Shown: positions 17,897-26,976, counted from the first letter of the stretch. The stretch is DNA of 64,000 nucleotides from Cupriavidus pauculus (GCF_002858765.1 NZ_PJRP01000022.1:21781-85780), one strand, 5' to 3'. Notes: generated from the letters alone by a model not told the origin. Program-made: numbers and translations.

Positions 17897-18403
17897 TCAA
17901 GGCGTCTTGCTTTCGCCCGATACACCGGCGTTATAGGACTCGCGCCAACTCGCTAGTGTTGTTTGAAGTGTCTCAAATGGAGCCCCAAAATCGATGTTCA
18001 ACGCTTCAGTGAGGGACGCGATCAACCCGCGGATTTTTCCGCAATCAGTACACAGGGGGTGGGCGATGATTGAAACGCCGTTCGAGGCTGCCCAGATGAC
18101 AAGGGCACCCATATGAACCGACTTGTCGCCGTCAAAGTACAGACGCTCGGGTTTGACGTCGCAAAAGCAGCGGTTAAGGAAGTCACCTACGTCGGAGTTC
18201 TTAGCAAGCCCCTCCGTCAACTCAAGCGCATCGCATGTTCCCGTGGACATATTGATGGCGAACTTCAGAGTGTCTGGATGAGGCGGTAAGCGTTTGGAGA
18301 ATAGCTGCCATGAGCCGGGACACTCGATCTCGGGGAGCAGCTTAGCTTGCAGCTCCGCAAACCACTCGTCGGACTGCGACTTTGAGGTTGTCTTGGAAGG
18401 CAT
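17897..18403 (-). CDS. Integrase-core-like protein with lost catalytic residues
   Basis: A 168-aa protein whose middle and end resemble the retroviral-type integrase core of IS3-like transposases: KFAINMSTGTCDALEL (strands 1-2), LYFDGDKS (strand 4), the helix ALVIWAASNGVSII, CGKIRGLIASLTEALN, and FETLQTTLASWRESYN, which matches the end of that domain. Aligning the DDE positions, the first Asp is Asn51, the second is retained as Asp91, and the Glu is replaced by Arg125. It therefore should not cut DNA. I start at 18,403 because AGGAG lies six bases upstream. Its 18-base gap to the zinc-ribbon gene suggests an operon. The similarity is judged by eye. Confidence 0.55.
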   Translation of the reverse strand: MPSKTTSKSQSDEWFAELQAKLLPEIECPGSWQLFSKRLPPHPDTLKFAINMSTGTCDALELTEGLAKNSDVGDFLNRCFCDVKPERLYFDGDKSVHMGALVIWAASNGVSIIAHPLCTDCGKIRGLIASLTEALNIDFGAPFETLQTTLASWRESYNAGVSGESKTP

Positions 18404-18635
18404 GGCCAGCTCCTTGTGCTTCTTGCTCGGAGCAAAGGACAAATCTGATGTGCTGTCAAGACGGGGTGAGCAGCGGGAATGGTGCTCCGAGAAAAAGGAC
18501 GCATTGTGCTTGCGGCAGATGATCTATCCGGCCGCGGTTACAAGTTCTGGCGTCGCCGCGCTTGGCGGTCATAGCCGACCCTTGTTACACCCCCCAGTTT
18601 TGCTTGCAAACTGACCCCAATCGCCTAAAGTAAGA

Positions 18636-18663
18636 ACATGACGCGTATAAATACGCGTCATGT
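18636..18663. repeat. 28-bp perfect palindrome with 13-base arms
   Basis: Arms ACATGACGCGTAT and ATACGCGTCATGT are separated by AA. On the minus strand it lies just past the DUF6471 stop (18,674) and is followed by TTCTTACTTT, so it could be a terminator. Its symmetry about a short AT centre also fits an operator. Confidence 0.6.
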
Positions 18664-18673
18664 GATGCGAAAT

Positions 18674-19177
18674 CTATATGGTTGCAGGGATGGCGGCAGC
18701 TTCAATGTCGCATTGGTCTACAAACCGGCTGAGTCCGTGAATTGGCGCTGTCAGGCCGAGCTGAAGGAACAGCGTGAAGGGAACATCATGGTCCGCGAGC
18801 AACGTAGCGACCGTCGACGCGTCAATCGAAATACCGCGCTGTCCCAGCAGCGAGCACAAGACTTCGATGCTCAGCTTGTTTGCCAGGAGTTCGTTATGAA
18901 ATATCTGGGTCGCGGCTTCAGCGATCGACAAATCCGACTCGAGGTAGGCGGCCCATTGAGGTGGGTACTCAGAATCAATGACCTTGAGCGTTGCCACAAA
19001 GAACTCCAGGCGAAAGCTGCCTCGTTGAATCTTGCTCTCAACGCTTCGAAAGGTCTCCGCCATTCCGGCGGCGGTTAGCCTAGTGGCAAGTTCTTGGTAG
19101 GCGATACCTTTACGCGCGAGAAGGCCGCGAGCAGTCCTCGCAGCCAGCCGCGTCCAAGACGTATCGGTATGGCGCAA
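18674..19177 (-). CDS. DUF6471 domain protein
   Basis: A 167-aa protein whose first 65 residues match the DUF6471 pattern: WTRLAARTARGLLARKGIAY, then ELATRLTAAGMAETFRSVES, then KIQRGSFRLEFF. This is a helical, HTH-like domain common on plasmids and genomic islands and thought to bind DNA. The remaining 100 residues are helical and not recognised. The start appears to be TTG at 19,177; no ATG is placed upstream of the domain. Downstream lies the palindrome at 18,636. A small regulator or mobile-element accessory protein is plausible. Confidence 0.75.
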   Translation of the reverse strand: MRHTDTSWTRLAARTARGLLARKGIAYQELATRLTAAGMAETFRSVESKIQRGSFRLEFFVATLKVIDSEYPPQWAAYLESDLSIAEAATQIFHNELLANKLSIEVLCSLLGQRGISIDASTVATLLADHDVPFTLFLQLGLTAPIHGLSRFVDQCDIEAAAIPATI

Positions 19178-19380
19178 TTGATATATTCCGTTTGCACAGG
19201 CGAGCGCCGCCTGTTAGCAAGCTAACAAGCGGAAACCTGTGTTCGACTCGAAGAAGTAGAACCAAATGCCACCAAGGCAGAGTCGTCCAGCCCCCACGGC
19301 TTTGGCGCATCCATTCTAGCCGCACGGCTTGTATGTTGGCGAGAGCGTGTGCCAGGCCCCTCGGTTGGGGAGCCGCCTGT

Positions 19381-19881
19381 ATGGCCACCCTCTTGTATCT
19401 CAACATCGATGGCGTATTGCATCCCCGAGCGGTGACCTTCGAGAACGGAAGGGCGCCCAGCTTGCGTACTCAAGATGGTCACAGACTATTCGAGAGGGCC
19501 GCGCTGCTGGAATCCATCCTCAGCGTGTATCCCGATACCAAGATTGTTCTCCACTGTTGGTGGCCCTATGTCATCGGATACCGCAATACCGTGCAGCATC
19601 TGCCGATGGAACTGCGAGCGCGAGTCATCGGATCAACAATGCCGGGAAACAAGAAGCTACGCTTTCATGCGCGGAGCCTGTGCATTCGAAAAGAGTGGCT
19701 CCGCCAGGACCTTCGTCGGCGCTCCCCAATGCATCCGATACTCCTCGACTCGGATTGGTCCCAGGCGCTACCTGAAATTGCGGAAGCTTCGATTATCGTG
19801 ACGAACGACCAAGGCCTAGCAGCGTCAGGCGTATGCGATGCGTTGGGCCGGCTTCTTGGCCAAGCCACGCTCCTTGCGTGA
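19381..19881 (+). CDS. HAD-fold protein (SAK-type HAD) with Asn in place of nucleophile Asp
   Basis: A 166-aa protein of the small HAD family seen in RNA-repair (Swiss army knife) and island-borne proteins: LYLNIDGVLHP at the N-terminus, LFERAALLESILSVYPDTKI, then LPMELRARVIGSTM. The normal motif I is DxDG. Here the nucleophilic Asp is Asn8 while the acid/base Asp10 is kept. Motif II, usually LSTSW, is LHCWW. Asp158-type acidic residues remain in LLDSDW. Phosphatase activity is therefore unlikely. GGGGAG precedes the ATG at 19,381. The next gene, 30 bases on, is a relative. Confidence 0.75.
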   Translation: MATLLYLNIDGVLHPRAVTFENGRAPSLRTQDGHRLFERAALLESILSVYPDTKIVLHCWWPYVIGYRNTVQHLPMELRARVIGSTMPGNKKLRFHARSLCIRKEWLRQDLRRRSPMHPILLDSDWSQALPEIAEASIIVTNDQGLAASGVCDALGRLLGQATLLA

Positions 19882-19911
19882 ATCGCACGTGCGTTGAAGG
19901 GGAAGACTGCC

Positions 19912-20406
19912 ATGGAATACGATGAGCGCACGAGGATCTTCATCAATCTTGAAGGCGTGCTTGTACCGCCCAGGGTGGGCCCACTTCCTGACGAACCGAC
20001 TAGCGAAGAAGGCTTGCATTATTGGCGTTGGAGCAGCGCCTTCGCAGAGATGGTCGATCTCTTCGATGCTGTCCTTGTTATCAGAAGTAGTTGGCTGCTG
20101 AACTGGACGCTAGACGAGTTACGTGAAAAGCTCCCGCCCGCGCTTGCCATGCGAATGGTGGGTGCAACAGACCCCATCGCGAGCTTGCGACTATCCGGTC
20201 TTTTCCGGGTTGCGACCCAGTATGAAGTCATCGCCCGATACGTGAGACTGCACAAGTTAGTGAACTGGTGCGTCGTGGACGATAGGTCGGAAGATTGGCC
20301 AGAAATGGAGCTCTGGCGCCAAATCAGTCCTCATCCTGGAATGGGTTTGAGCGACCATGCAACCTTGGCGGAGCTTGAGCTTGTGTTGCGCAGAATGGCA
20401 TCATGA
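19912..20406 (+). CDS. Second HAD-fold protein, motif I doubly altered
   Basis: A 164-aa relative of the preceding protein. Motif I reads FINLEGVL, so the nucleophile Asp is Asn12 and the acid/base Asp is Glu14. Motif II (VIRSSW) and the acidic motif IV (CVVDDRSEDW) are kept, as is LPPALAMRMVGAT. AGGGGAAG lies before the ATG at 19,912, 30 bases after the previous stop, so the pair is probably one transcript that arose by duplication. It ends 14 bases from the convergent end of tnsD. With both catalytic Asp changed, a binding role is more likely than catalysis. Confidence 0.72.
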   Translation: MEYDERTRIFINLEGVLVPPRVGPLPDEPTSEEGLHYWRWSSAFAEMVDLFDAVLVIRSSWLLNWTLDELREKLPPALAMRMVGATDPIASLRLSGLFRVATQYEVIARYVRLHKLVNWCVVDDRSEDWPEMELWRQISPHPGMGLSDHATLAELELVLRRMAS

Positions 20407-20420
20407 GGACTGAACGCGGC

Positions 20421-22097
20421 TCACCTTATCGAGAGTTTGAGTCTACCAAGCTTGAGCGATATGAATGTCTTTGGAAGGCTAGCCTTACCCAAGTACTTGA
20501 TGTACTTATATTTCAATGACGCCTCTTCCGCGATTTCCGTGTAAGTCATTGGCCGCAATGATAGTGGGTGGGCGATTTGAAAGGCGACAACTGCATCAAT
20601 TCGCTTGCTCCACCTTTCATCTAGTTCATTCAGCGGCAGATGCCTGTCATCGATGTTGGGCGATGATGCAATATTCCAATTGGCATGTTTGCGATTGTAG
20701 GTGGTTAACCAATGATTATCAGAAATCTCCAATGTCTTGTGCAGGATATAATAAGCGCTCTTTGCATCTGATAGAACGCCGCCGTACATGGCATAGGCTG
20801 CCTTCCATTGTTCTCGCAGCAGAACTCTTTTCCGTTCATCGAGTGCCGTGCAATATGGATAGTTTTCTCCGATCGTCTTGCGAATCGTCTGCGAATCCAC
20901 CTCAAGAATCTCGGCGATTCTCGGTGCGGATTTTCCATCGGCATGGAGAGACAATACTTCTCTTCGCCACGATGGCGATGTAGATTCAATTTGATAATCT
21001 CCCGGCGATAGCTTGTCAGCTACATTGGTTTTTGAGAAGCTGAATGCAAATCCACACGAGCACTTCGCCGTGATCCGAAGGCCGGATGGCCAACAGTCCG
21101 CTGCTACGATTCTAGCAGTAGCAAGGCCATTATCCTTGTGGCATCTCTGATTTAGACACTTGAATGGTCCGAAGCCAACATCAACTAGGATCTTTCGTTT
21201 TTTCGCAACATCGTTTAGAAAGACCTCGATTGCAGCATGTTGCAACGGGTGTCCGTAGTCTCGATTGTTGATGCATTTGAATATCCAGCACGATCTATCA
21301 CGCTCTAACTTTGGCAGCCCGAGAAGATCCAGAAGTGTGCCAGAGTAATAATCGTAAAACTCATCTATGATTGTTACCGGAAGCATTCGGGTGGACTTGC
21401 AGAGTCCGCCGTCCACTGCAAGAAGCATATAATAAATCGTGCGGTCGACATGGATGTCTAACTCACCGTTCAATGTCTTCGCTAGATGTTTGGAAATCTC
21501 CAGAGCGCGTGCAGCCTGTGTGGGTGTCAAACAAGAGGTATTGGATTCTGCAAGCGCAGCGTCATTGGCGTCTGCCCACTCATTGAGCCTATGGATGACG
21601 TATGGGGCATCCGTTTCGACGATGGATGTCTCATGATTAGGGCAAAAAAGTAACCCTGGTATCTGATGAGTTCGGTGCCAGTACGCTTCGCCGTTTTCCA
21701 TATCTTCGCTCCGGCATACTGGGCACATTCTTAGATGAGGTGGACGCTTAACATGATTCACGGACGCTTTTGCGAAGCTTTTAATCCCTGTGCCAATCGG
21801 ACCGCACGCCATCGTCATTAGGAGTTCAGCATCAAGGGGATGCAGGTGCCAAGAATAAAGAGGGAGTAACGTGAGTTGGTTAGCGATTCGAACTGGCGAC
21901 ATGCGCCATGTTGAGTACGTCATCTCGCTAATGTGGGTGAGACACCAGGGTAGATCCATTACCGGCCGTGTTCGACATCCTGTCAGAATTTCCAGGAATC
22001 GATTTCTATCGACAGGCCCTGCGTATGAAATGTATCGACGGACGGCTCCATAGAGCAGTTCGTCAGAGTATGGTCGCGGTAGAAGTACTGAAGCCAT
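20421..22097 (-). CDS. tnsD: TnsD/TniQ family target-selection protein
   Basis: A 558-aa protein with the TniQ zinc finger CPVC (125-128) and FCPNH (152-155), preceded by LLPRPYSDELLYGAVRRY, the standard TniQ opening. A second zinc site is likely in the middle (CLNQRC, then CSCG, about 315-360). The long C-terminal part with helix-turn-helix-like stretches (SAPRIAEILEVDSQTIRKTI near 400) is what separates TnsD from short TniQ proteins. TnsD binds a specific attachment site and recruits TnsC. The target of this one is not known. It starts three bases after the tnsC stop. No tnsE or Cas gene is present. Confidence 0.88.
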   Translation of the reverse strand: MASVLLPRPYSDELLYGAVRRYISYAGPVDRNRFLEILTGCRTRPVMDLPWCLTHISEMTYSTWRMSPVRIANQLTLLPLYSWHLHPLDAELLMTMACGPIGTGIKSFAKASVNHVKRPPHLRMCPVCRSEDMENGEAYWHRTHQIPGLLFCPNHETSIVETDAPYVIHRLNEWADANDAALAESNTSCLTPTQAARALEISKHLAKTLNGELDIHVDRTIYYMLLAVDGGLCKSTRMLPVTIIDEFYDYYSGTLLDLLGLPKLERDRSCWIFKCINNRDYGHPLQHAAIEVFLNDVAKKRKILVDVGFGPFKCLNQRCHKDNGLATARIVAADCWPSGLRITAKCSCGFAFSFSKTNVADKLSPGDYQIESTSPSWRREVLSLHADGKSAPRIAEILEVDSQTIRKTIGENYPYCTALDERKRVLLREQWKAAYAMYGGVLSDAKSAYYILHKTLEISDNHWLTTYNRKHANWNIASSPNIDDRHLPLNELDERWSKRIDAVVAFQIAHPLSLRPMTYTEIAEEASLKYKYIKYLGKASLPKTFISLKLGRLKLSIR

Positions 22098-22100
22098 AGC

Positions 22101-23588
22101 TTAGCGGCCATCTGGGCCGGAGCTGTCCTTGGCTCGCTGTGCGATCGAGCGCCTGCGAGGAGGGCCCCCCTGAGCAAGGTACAGATTATGTGCCTTGTGG
22201 ACCAGGGCAGATGCTCGAAGCGAAGGTGCTTGATTGTAGACTGCTTCCAGATGCGGCATGATTGACGCGGCGAGATCGGGAAAGCTGTCGGCAATGTACT
22301 GGCTCGCTTCCTGGTATTGCTCGTCTTCGGTATTTTCACCGATCTTCGCAGAATTGGCTGCATACTGTTTGACCTTTTCCTTTATCGAGAAAATAACGTC
22401 CCCTATGACATCGGAATAATTATTGGCTTGCCTCTTGTCGCGGGTGCGTATGGAATCAAGAATTTTTGTGACCATGTGCAGTTCACTGTAATAGACTTCA
22501 GTAACCAGCTCCGGCGTCAGACATTCCTTTCCGGATGTGATAGCTCGAATTTGGGAAAGCTGGAATAAGCAAATCGCGATGCCATATATTCCTTGAGAAA
22601 AGTTGTGGAAGAGAACTATAAACTCAAAGGTAAGCTCAACATATACCCTAGTCCACTGATATGGCCAGAGCGCGGTCATAAAATTATTCCAGTGGGCGTC
22701 TAGAGCCGGAAGATTCCACTCGATAGAGCCGTATTTTGCGGAGCGGCGTGCGGAATGAAGAGCTATTTGGAGGGGCTCCTCCCCTTGAGGGGTCGCTGCA
22801 ATGAAAACTGGAGTTGGTGTTGTATTATTAAGATTAACAAAGTAATTGGTAATAGATCTTTGCGCGACTCCGCGTTGACTAAGGCAATTTTGGAATTCAT
22901 CTATAACAAGAATGCCAACATTGTGTTTATCGATGACTTTATAAGCTTTGGCTTCGAGTTGCTCGATGGATGGCTTGGCAGAAAGTTCACTAATATATGG
23001 ATGACCTACGCTATCGCCAATTTTCTGAATAACGTTGCGAAGCATGCCAGTTAGTCGTCCATCGGGTGAGCATTGGGTATATACGTAAGTTAATTGTAAA
23101 CTGCCATCTCTGTGAACAACCCAAGGTCGGATTCGGTGAAGGATATTTTGTATTGTGAAAGTCTTTCCGAGTCCTGATATGCCAAATAAGCTGGCCATCG
23201 GCGCGCTAGTCGGTGCGATATACAGGTCTTTCGGAGCAGCGTATTCATAGAAATCCGGATTCTTTCGAAACCAGGCTATTCGGTCCTTGTTGTGATAATG
23301 TAATCCGAGTTTTACGCGCTCAATATATCCTTCTGTTATCATCCTGTGCATCGTGTCCACTACAGGATAATGTCTATCCAATTTTTGAAAAAACGTATCT
23401 AGTCGGCTTATTGCTACAAAACGATAAGAATCTAAAAGAAGTCGCTCGTCCGAACTGAATTCTGGGTAGATGGAGAAATTCGAATCAAAACTCTCCATGC
23501 CTAACAGGGGATCTAACAAACGAAGGAATGAATTGGAGCCATAATGAGTGCTCCAAAATTCCTTATAGTCGAATGATGAAGGTTTCAT
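22101..23588 (-). CDS. tnsC: TnsC AAA+ ATPase transposition regulator
   Basis: A 495-aa AAA+ ATPase that links target selection (TnsD) to the TnsAB transposase. Walker A GISGLGKT is at 136-143 and Walker B GILVIDE at 225-231. DEFQN after the Walker B and IAATPQGEEPLQ (sensor 1 region) follow the TnsC pattern. The N-terminal 120 residues (FWSTHYG, HYHNKDRIAWFR) are typical of full-length TnsC, not the shorter TniB. Its AGGAG site overlaps the tnsB stop, five bases before the ATG at 23,588, so translation is coupled. Confidence 0.9.
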   Translation of the reverse strand: MKPSSFDYKEFWSTHYGSNSFLRLLDPLLGMESFDSNFSIYPEFSSDERLLLDSYRFVAISRLDTFFQKLDRHYPVVDTMHRMITEGYIERVKLGLHYHNKDRIAWFRKNPDFYEYAAPKDLYIAPTSAPMASLFGISGLGKTFTIQNILHRIRPWVVHRDGSLQLTYVYTQCSPDGRLTGMLRNVIQKIGDSVGHPYISELSAKPSIEQLEAKAYKVIDKHNVGILVIDEFQNCLSQRGVAQRSITNYFVNLNNTTPTPVFIAATPQGEEPLQIALHSARRSAKYGSIEWNLPALDAHWNNFMTALWPYQWTRVYVELTFEFIVLFHNFSQGIYGIAICLFQLSQIRAITSGKECLTPELVTEVYYSELHMVTKILDSIRTRDKRQANNYSDVIGDVIFSIKEKVKQYAANSAKIGENTEDEQYQEASQYIADSFPDLAASIMPHLEAVYNQAPSLRASALVHKAHNLYLAQGGPPRRRSIAQRAKDSSGPDGR

Positions 23589-23593
23589 TGCAA

Positions 23594-25813
23594 TTACTCC
23601 TGGCGCTTCCGGGAGTCAATCTCAGCCTGTATCTCTGCCGCTCGTTTGGCGCTGGTTTCTGAGGAAACTGATGTTGCCGGATTTGGTGTAGGTTGCCCTG
23701 TCTTGGTATGTTTAGCGTGAAACGGGTGCATTTTCGCCAAGTAGCGTTCAGCAGGGCGAACATCCCGAACGTGATGTGTAATCGGCTGCTTGAGTCCGGA
23801 AGCGGCGAGAACATCCTTTGTCTCTTTTTTGGCGTCGGATTTGATCTGACGCTGGGCGATCTGTGCGGCTATCCGCTGAGGTTGAGCACGAGCGGTTCCA
23901 GCGGCCTGATTCTCCAGCCTACGAAACTCGAGTTCGTTCTGCTCGGCCCAACTGAACTGTTGCAGTTCCTCGTTCACCAGCGTACAACGCTCGGGAGGAC
24001 GAGCTTGCAACTGGATGGTGAGCTGACCAATGCGGTTCGGATTGATTCTCCCAGGGATGCGCCAAACACCTTTCTGACGCGCTCGTGCTGGCCAGTTCTC
24101 TGAAATACATGTGGGGCTGCTGTAAAGCGCATGCGCGCATTCGAGACCCTTTTCGGTGACAGCGACGCTGACTTCAGGGAAGACGCACGCCTCGACCTCA
24201 GCTTCTGTGCGAGAAGCCAAAACGCCGGAATAGTTCGCGATCCCCCAGTCCCACAGTAGTGCCGGAACCGCGGGGGTTCCATTGCCAATCATCTCTGCTG
24301 GGACGGGGTAGTCCCGAATGACGCGGCTACAGTTGTGGGTGATGACCGCGAGGATGGCGGAGCGAGTGAACTGGTCGATATCGAACGCCGCAGTGGTTTG
24401 GGGGTCAGGCTCCCGGTTTTGGGACCAGTTTGGCTCTACGTAGCCCGGGTATGAAGGGCCAAATGCTGAGCCGTAGATGCCAAACCGGCGCTCCACAATG
24501 GCCTTCAGGTCGGGGCGCCCGCCGGGCGTATTGTCAAGGCGAACGTTGAGGATATTAATGATGTCGTGAGCCAGACGAACGCTTAGCAACTCTCCCTTGT
24601 CCGCAAGGAGGCACGCGGGAAGGTGCCTGGAAGGCCATTGCCATGCTTCAATCTCAATGCCGTAACGTCGGCAGTACTGGACTTTGTCTTCCACGCAGTT
24701 CACGAGCGCGAGCATCGCTGCGTTCCAAGAGGGAGGCTCCAGTCCTATGTACATGCCAACAATCAATCGACTCCATGTGTCAATAACGAAGTACAGCGTT
24801 GGCCGACAGACCACAAAACGGCGGTCGAAGCGGCTTAGGATGTAGACCTTAGCCGTATGCGCGTCGATCTGAAATCTCTCGCCGGGACCTCGAGCAATAT
24901 CGAATGAGCAGCCACTTAGCGAGCGTTTTGCGAGCAGCCATTCCTTTTCCGTGATGCGGCAATGCTTCCGAGAGCCGACCGGATATACAATACTTATTAG
25001 ATATTGAAGTTGCCGAACTGTTGGGCGACAGTTTTTATCTATTTCTATATATTCTAGTCGTCCGTCGACAGCGATTATCTTGGTAGAATAAAATAGCTCA
25101 ACGACGAAATCTACAGCATCCTGCAGGGTGACCTTTCTGGAGCTAAGCCAATAGTCAGCTCCGACAAGCAGGTGCTGTCGCAAGTCCTCGCTACTAACAG
25201 CGCCGAGATTTTCTTTTGTTGCGTATATTCTCCGGGCACCTAATGCTATTTCTGACACAGAGTTTTCATTTTTTCCTGGGCCGCCACAATTTCTGTAGTT
25301 TGTGCCAAGAGCGGTTTTGTTCATCCCGTATCGCCAGAATATTCTGAGAATTTTTTCGAGATGCTGGCGAGAGCAAAAATGTTTTTCGGCCAGAGAATCC
25401 AGAGCATTTGTGCGTGAATGACCATATAGTATGTCGATATATTCGGTCGACTCTACGACCTTTTTGATAAGGTCATTTCTTTGGCTGGTGATACGTTCAT
25501 CGCCAGTTGATTCGGCAATCGCCAAGACCGATTCGAATTTAGCGGGTGGCGTATAAGGTAGTAATCTTGTGCAAGTTTCTGGATATCGTTTGAACGTCGA
25601 TGCGAAAATATTGTCCACAACGTACTTTCCAGATTGTAGATCTTCAGCTAATGACGGGCATCCGAAGGGCCAGTATGAAAATTCATCAATACAAAATAAG
25701 ACTGGACCAAGCGGAGGGGTTCCGCGGAATACGACTCGGAACCGATGATTGGTTTGAGTATTTCGGAGGACAAGATTCTCCGCGATTGGGATCGTTCCTG
25801 CTACTACACTCAT
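23594..25813 (-). CDS. tnsB: TnsB DDE transposase
   Basis: A 739-aa transposase that binds the ends and joins the 3' ends to target DNA. The DDE triad is visible: Asp317 (RFQIDAHT), Asp405 (LLADKGEL), Glu441 (AIVERRFG). The spacing of 88 and 36 residues is almost the same as in Tn7 TnsB (88 and 35). Helix-turn-helix regions lie at about 125-165, and the Lys/Gln-rich tail is where TnsB contacts TnsC. I start at the ATG at 25,813 because it forms ATGA with the tnsA stop; an ATG 39 bases upstream is possible. Confidence 0.92.
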   Translation of the reverse strand: MSVVAGTIPIAENLVLRNTQTNHRFRVVFRGTPPLGPVLFCIDEFSYWPFGCPSLAEDLQSGKYVVDNIFASTFKRYPETCTRLLPYTPPAKFESVLAIAESTGDERITSQRNDLIKKVVESTEYIDILYGHSRTNALDSLAEKHFCSRQHLEKILRIFWRYGMNKTALGTNYRNCGGPGKNENSVSEIALGARRIYATKENLGAVSSEDLRQHLLVGADYWLSSRKVTLQDAVDFVVELFYSTKIIAVDGRLEYIEIDKNCRPTVRQLQYLISIVYPVGSRKHCRITEKEWLLAKRSLSGCSFDIARGPGERFQIDAHTAKVYILSRFDRRFVVCRPTLYFVIDTWSRLIVGMYIGLEPPSWNAAMLALVNCVEDKVQYCRRYGIEIEAWQWPSRHLPACLLADKGELLSVRLAHDIINILNVRLDNTPGGRPDLKAIVERRFGIYGSAFGPSYPGYVEPNWSQNREPDPQTTAAFDIDQFTRSAILAVITHNCSRVIRDYPVPAEMIGNGTPAVPALLWDWGIANYSGVLASRTEAEVEACVFPEVSVAVTEKGLECAHALYSSPTCISENWPARARQKGVWRIPGRINPNRIGQLTIQLQARPPERCTLVNEELQQFSWAEQNELEFRRLENQAAGTARAQPQRIAAQIAQRQIKSDAKKETKDVLAASGLKQPITHHVRDVRPAERYLAKMHPFHAKHTKTGQPTPNPATSVSSETSAKRAAEIQAEIDSRKRQE

Positions 25814-26814
25814 ATCCGACGAGTAATCAGAAAGCCGGGTGCCCGATAGCAACTACCTGTGCTGAGCTTATCGCTGGCGGCCGGGACCGCTAATGGCGAT
25901 GCGCTTGAGGGGTGCGCCCACTGAAGTAGTTTGGTGGCACGGGTTGCCCACTTGCCTTGGGGCTTGAATTCAGCGCATAGATTGCACTCATAGCGCCGGC
26001 GTGAAAGGTCTGTTGCGAACTGCTTCGTGGCGAGAAGTACTCGAAGGATTGCGAGATAGGTCCCAGGGGTTGCGCCGGCTAGGTGATCACATTCTCGACA
26101 AACGCTTGTGGCTGTTTCTGAGGGGCGTCGCTGGAACTGAAGCAGCAGAAGGTCAATCTGTGCTTCGTTCGGCTTTAGCTGACGGTTGTAACCGTAAAGG
26201 CGCTCGAGATTGTCGCCGTAGTTAGTTCGGAGTTCGGTGTCAAGCCATAGCACCCATTCGAAGCCATGCAACTGAGAAACCTCTCTCTCCAAGCGAAGTT
26301 TTTCGACTGTGCGTTCGTTGCTAAGCGACTCTGTTGATTTTATAGCGTAAGCTCGCCTGAAAATAGTGCCATCGTTAAGATGAGTGGCCAGAATATCCGT
26401 AGTTATTACAATAGGAATTTTCGTTATCGGGTCTTCCGGATGCCGAATTTTGAGGCGAATGGCGACTCCAATTGTCTCCATTCGGTCGAGGAAGGGAAAC
26501 TGCTCTTGTATCCCAATGCACTCATCGTCATACCACAGGTGGAGGTGCGCATACCATTCGTTGGTCGAGAGGTAGTGCAGGGTTCTTTTTCCGAATTTCT
26601 CTTCACCCGAGACTCGAGTAGATTTCCCGCGTGATGGAACATCGGAAACTGTGAACCATGGTATGTACGCTTCCCGTTCTTCCCGACCGCGTCCTTGCTT
26701 TATCCAGCGATCGATTTTTTCCTCATCGAATGAGTATTTTTTCTTGCGCTGCACAACATATACGGTAGGAATACCGAGTGTTGAGTCTATTTCAACTCTT
26801 TGTGCTGCTTTCAT
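25810..26814 (-). CDS. tnsA: TnsA endonuclease
   Basis: TnsA cuts the 5' ends of the element, allowing cut-and-paste movement. The conserved opening is clear: FDEEKIDRWIKQGRGREERE, then YIPWFTVSDVPSRGKSTRV. Probable catalytic residues are Glu86 (STNEWYAH), Asp140 (ITTDIL) and Lys159 (AYAIKS), with spacing like Tn7 TnsA (63/114/132). A C-terminal extension with CRECDHL and CNLC suggests a zinc site not found in Tn7 TnsA. The start is uncertain: ATG at 26,814 gives 334 aa and fits family length; ATG at 26,898 adds 28 residues. A perfect hairpin (CGAGAGGC/GCCTCTCG, 26,829-26,847) lies between the two starts. Confidence 0.87.
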   Translation of the reverse strand: MKAAQRVEIDSTLGIPTVYVVQRKKKYSFDEEKIDRWIKQGRGREEREAYIPWFTVSDVPSRGKSTRVSGEEKFGKRTLHYLSTNEWYAHLHLWYDDECIGIQEQFPFLDRMETIGVAIRLKIRHPEDPITKIPIVITTDILATHLNDGTIFRRAYAIKSTESLSNERTVEKLRLEREVSQLHGFEWVLWLDTELRTNYGDNLERLYGYNRQLKPNEAQIDLLLLQFQRRPSETATSVCRECDHLAGATPGTYLAILRVLLATKQFATDLSRRRYECNLCAEFKPQGKWATRATKLLQWAHPSSASPLAVPAASDKLSTGSCYRAPGFLITRRI

Positions 26815-26976
26815 TTCATTTCGCTTGATCGAGAGGCTTCGCCTCTCGTTATAGCGATGATGGCAAAGAAGTCGAGCCCGGTACTTGACAAATGCCATAT
26901 TTGATTCTATGCAGTAGAAAAATATCATCGCGTGCGATTTGCTGCACTGCAAATCGTATGATCTAAGCTGTACTGG

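Noticed and set aside
18585-18625. Possible remnant of an IS end (CCCCAGTTTTGCTTGCAAACTG region)
   Set aside because: It has partial dyad symmetry but no matching partner end or transposase fragment in the window.
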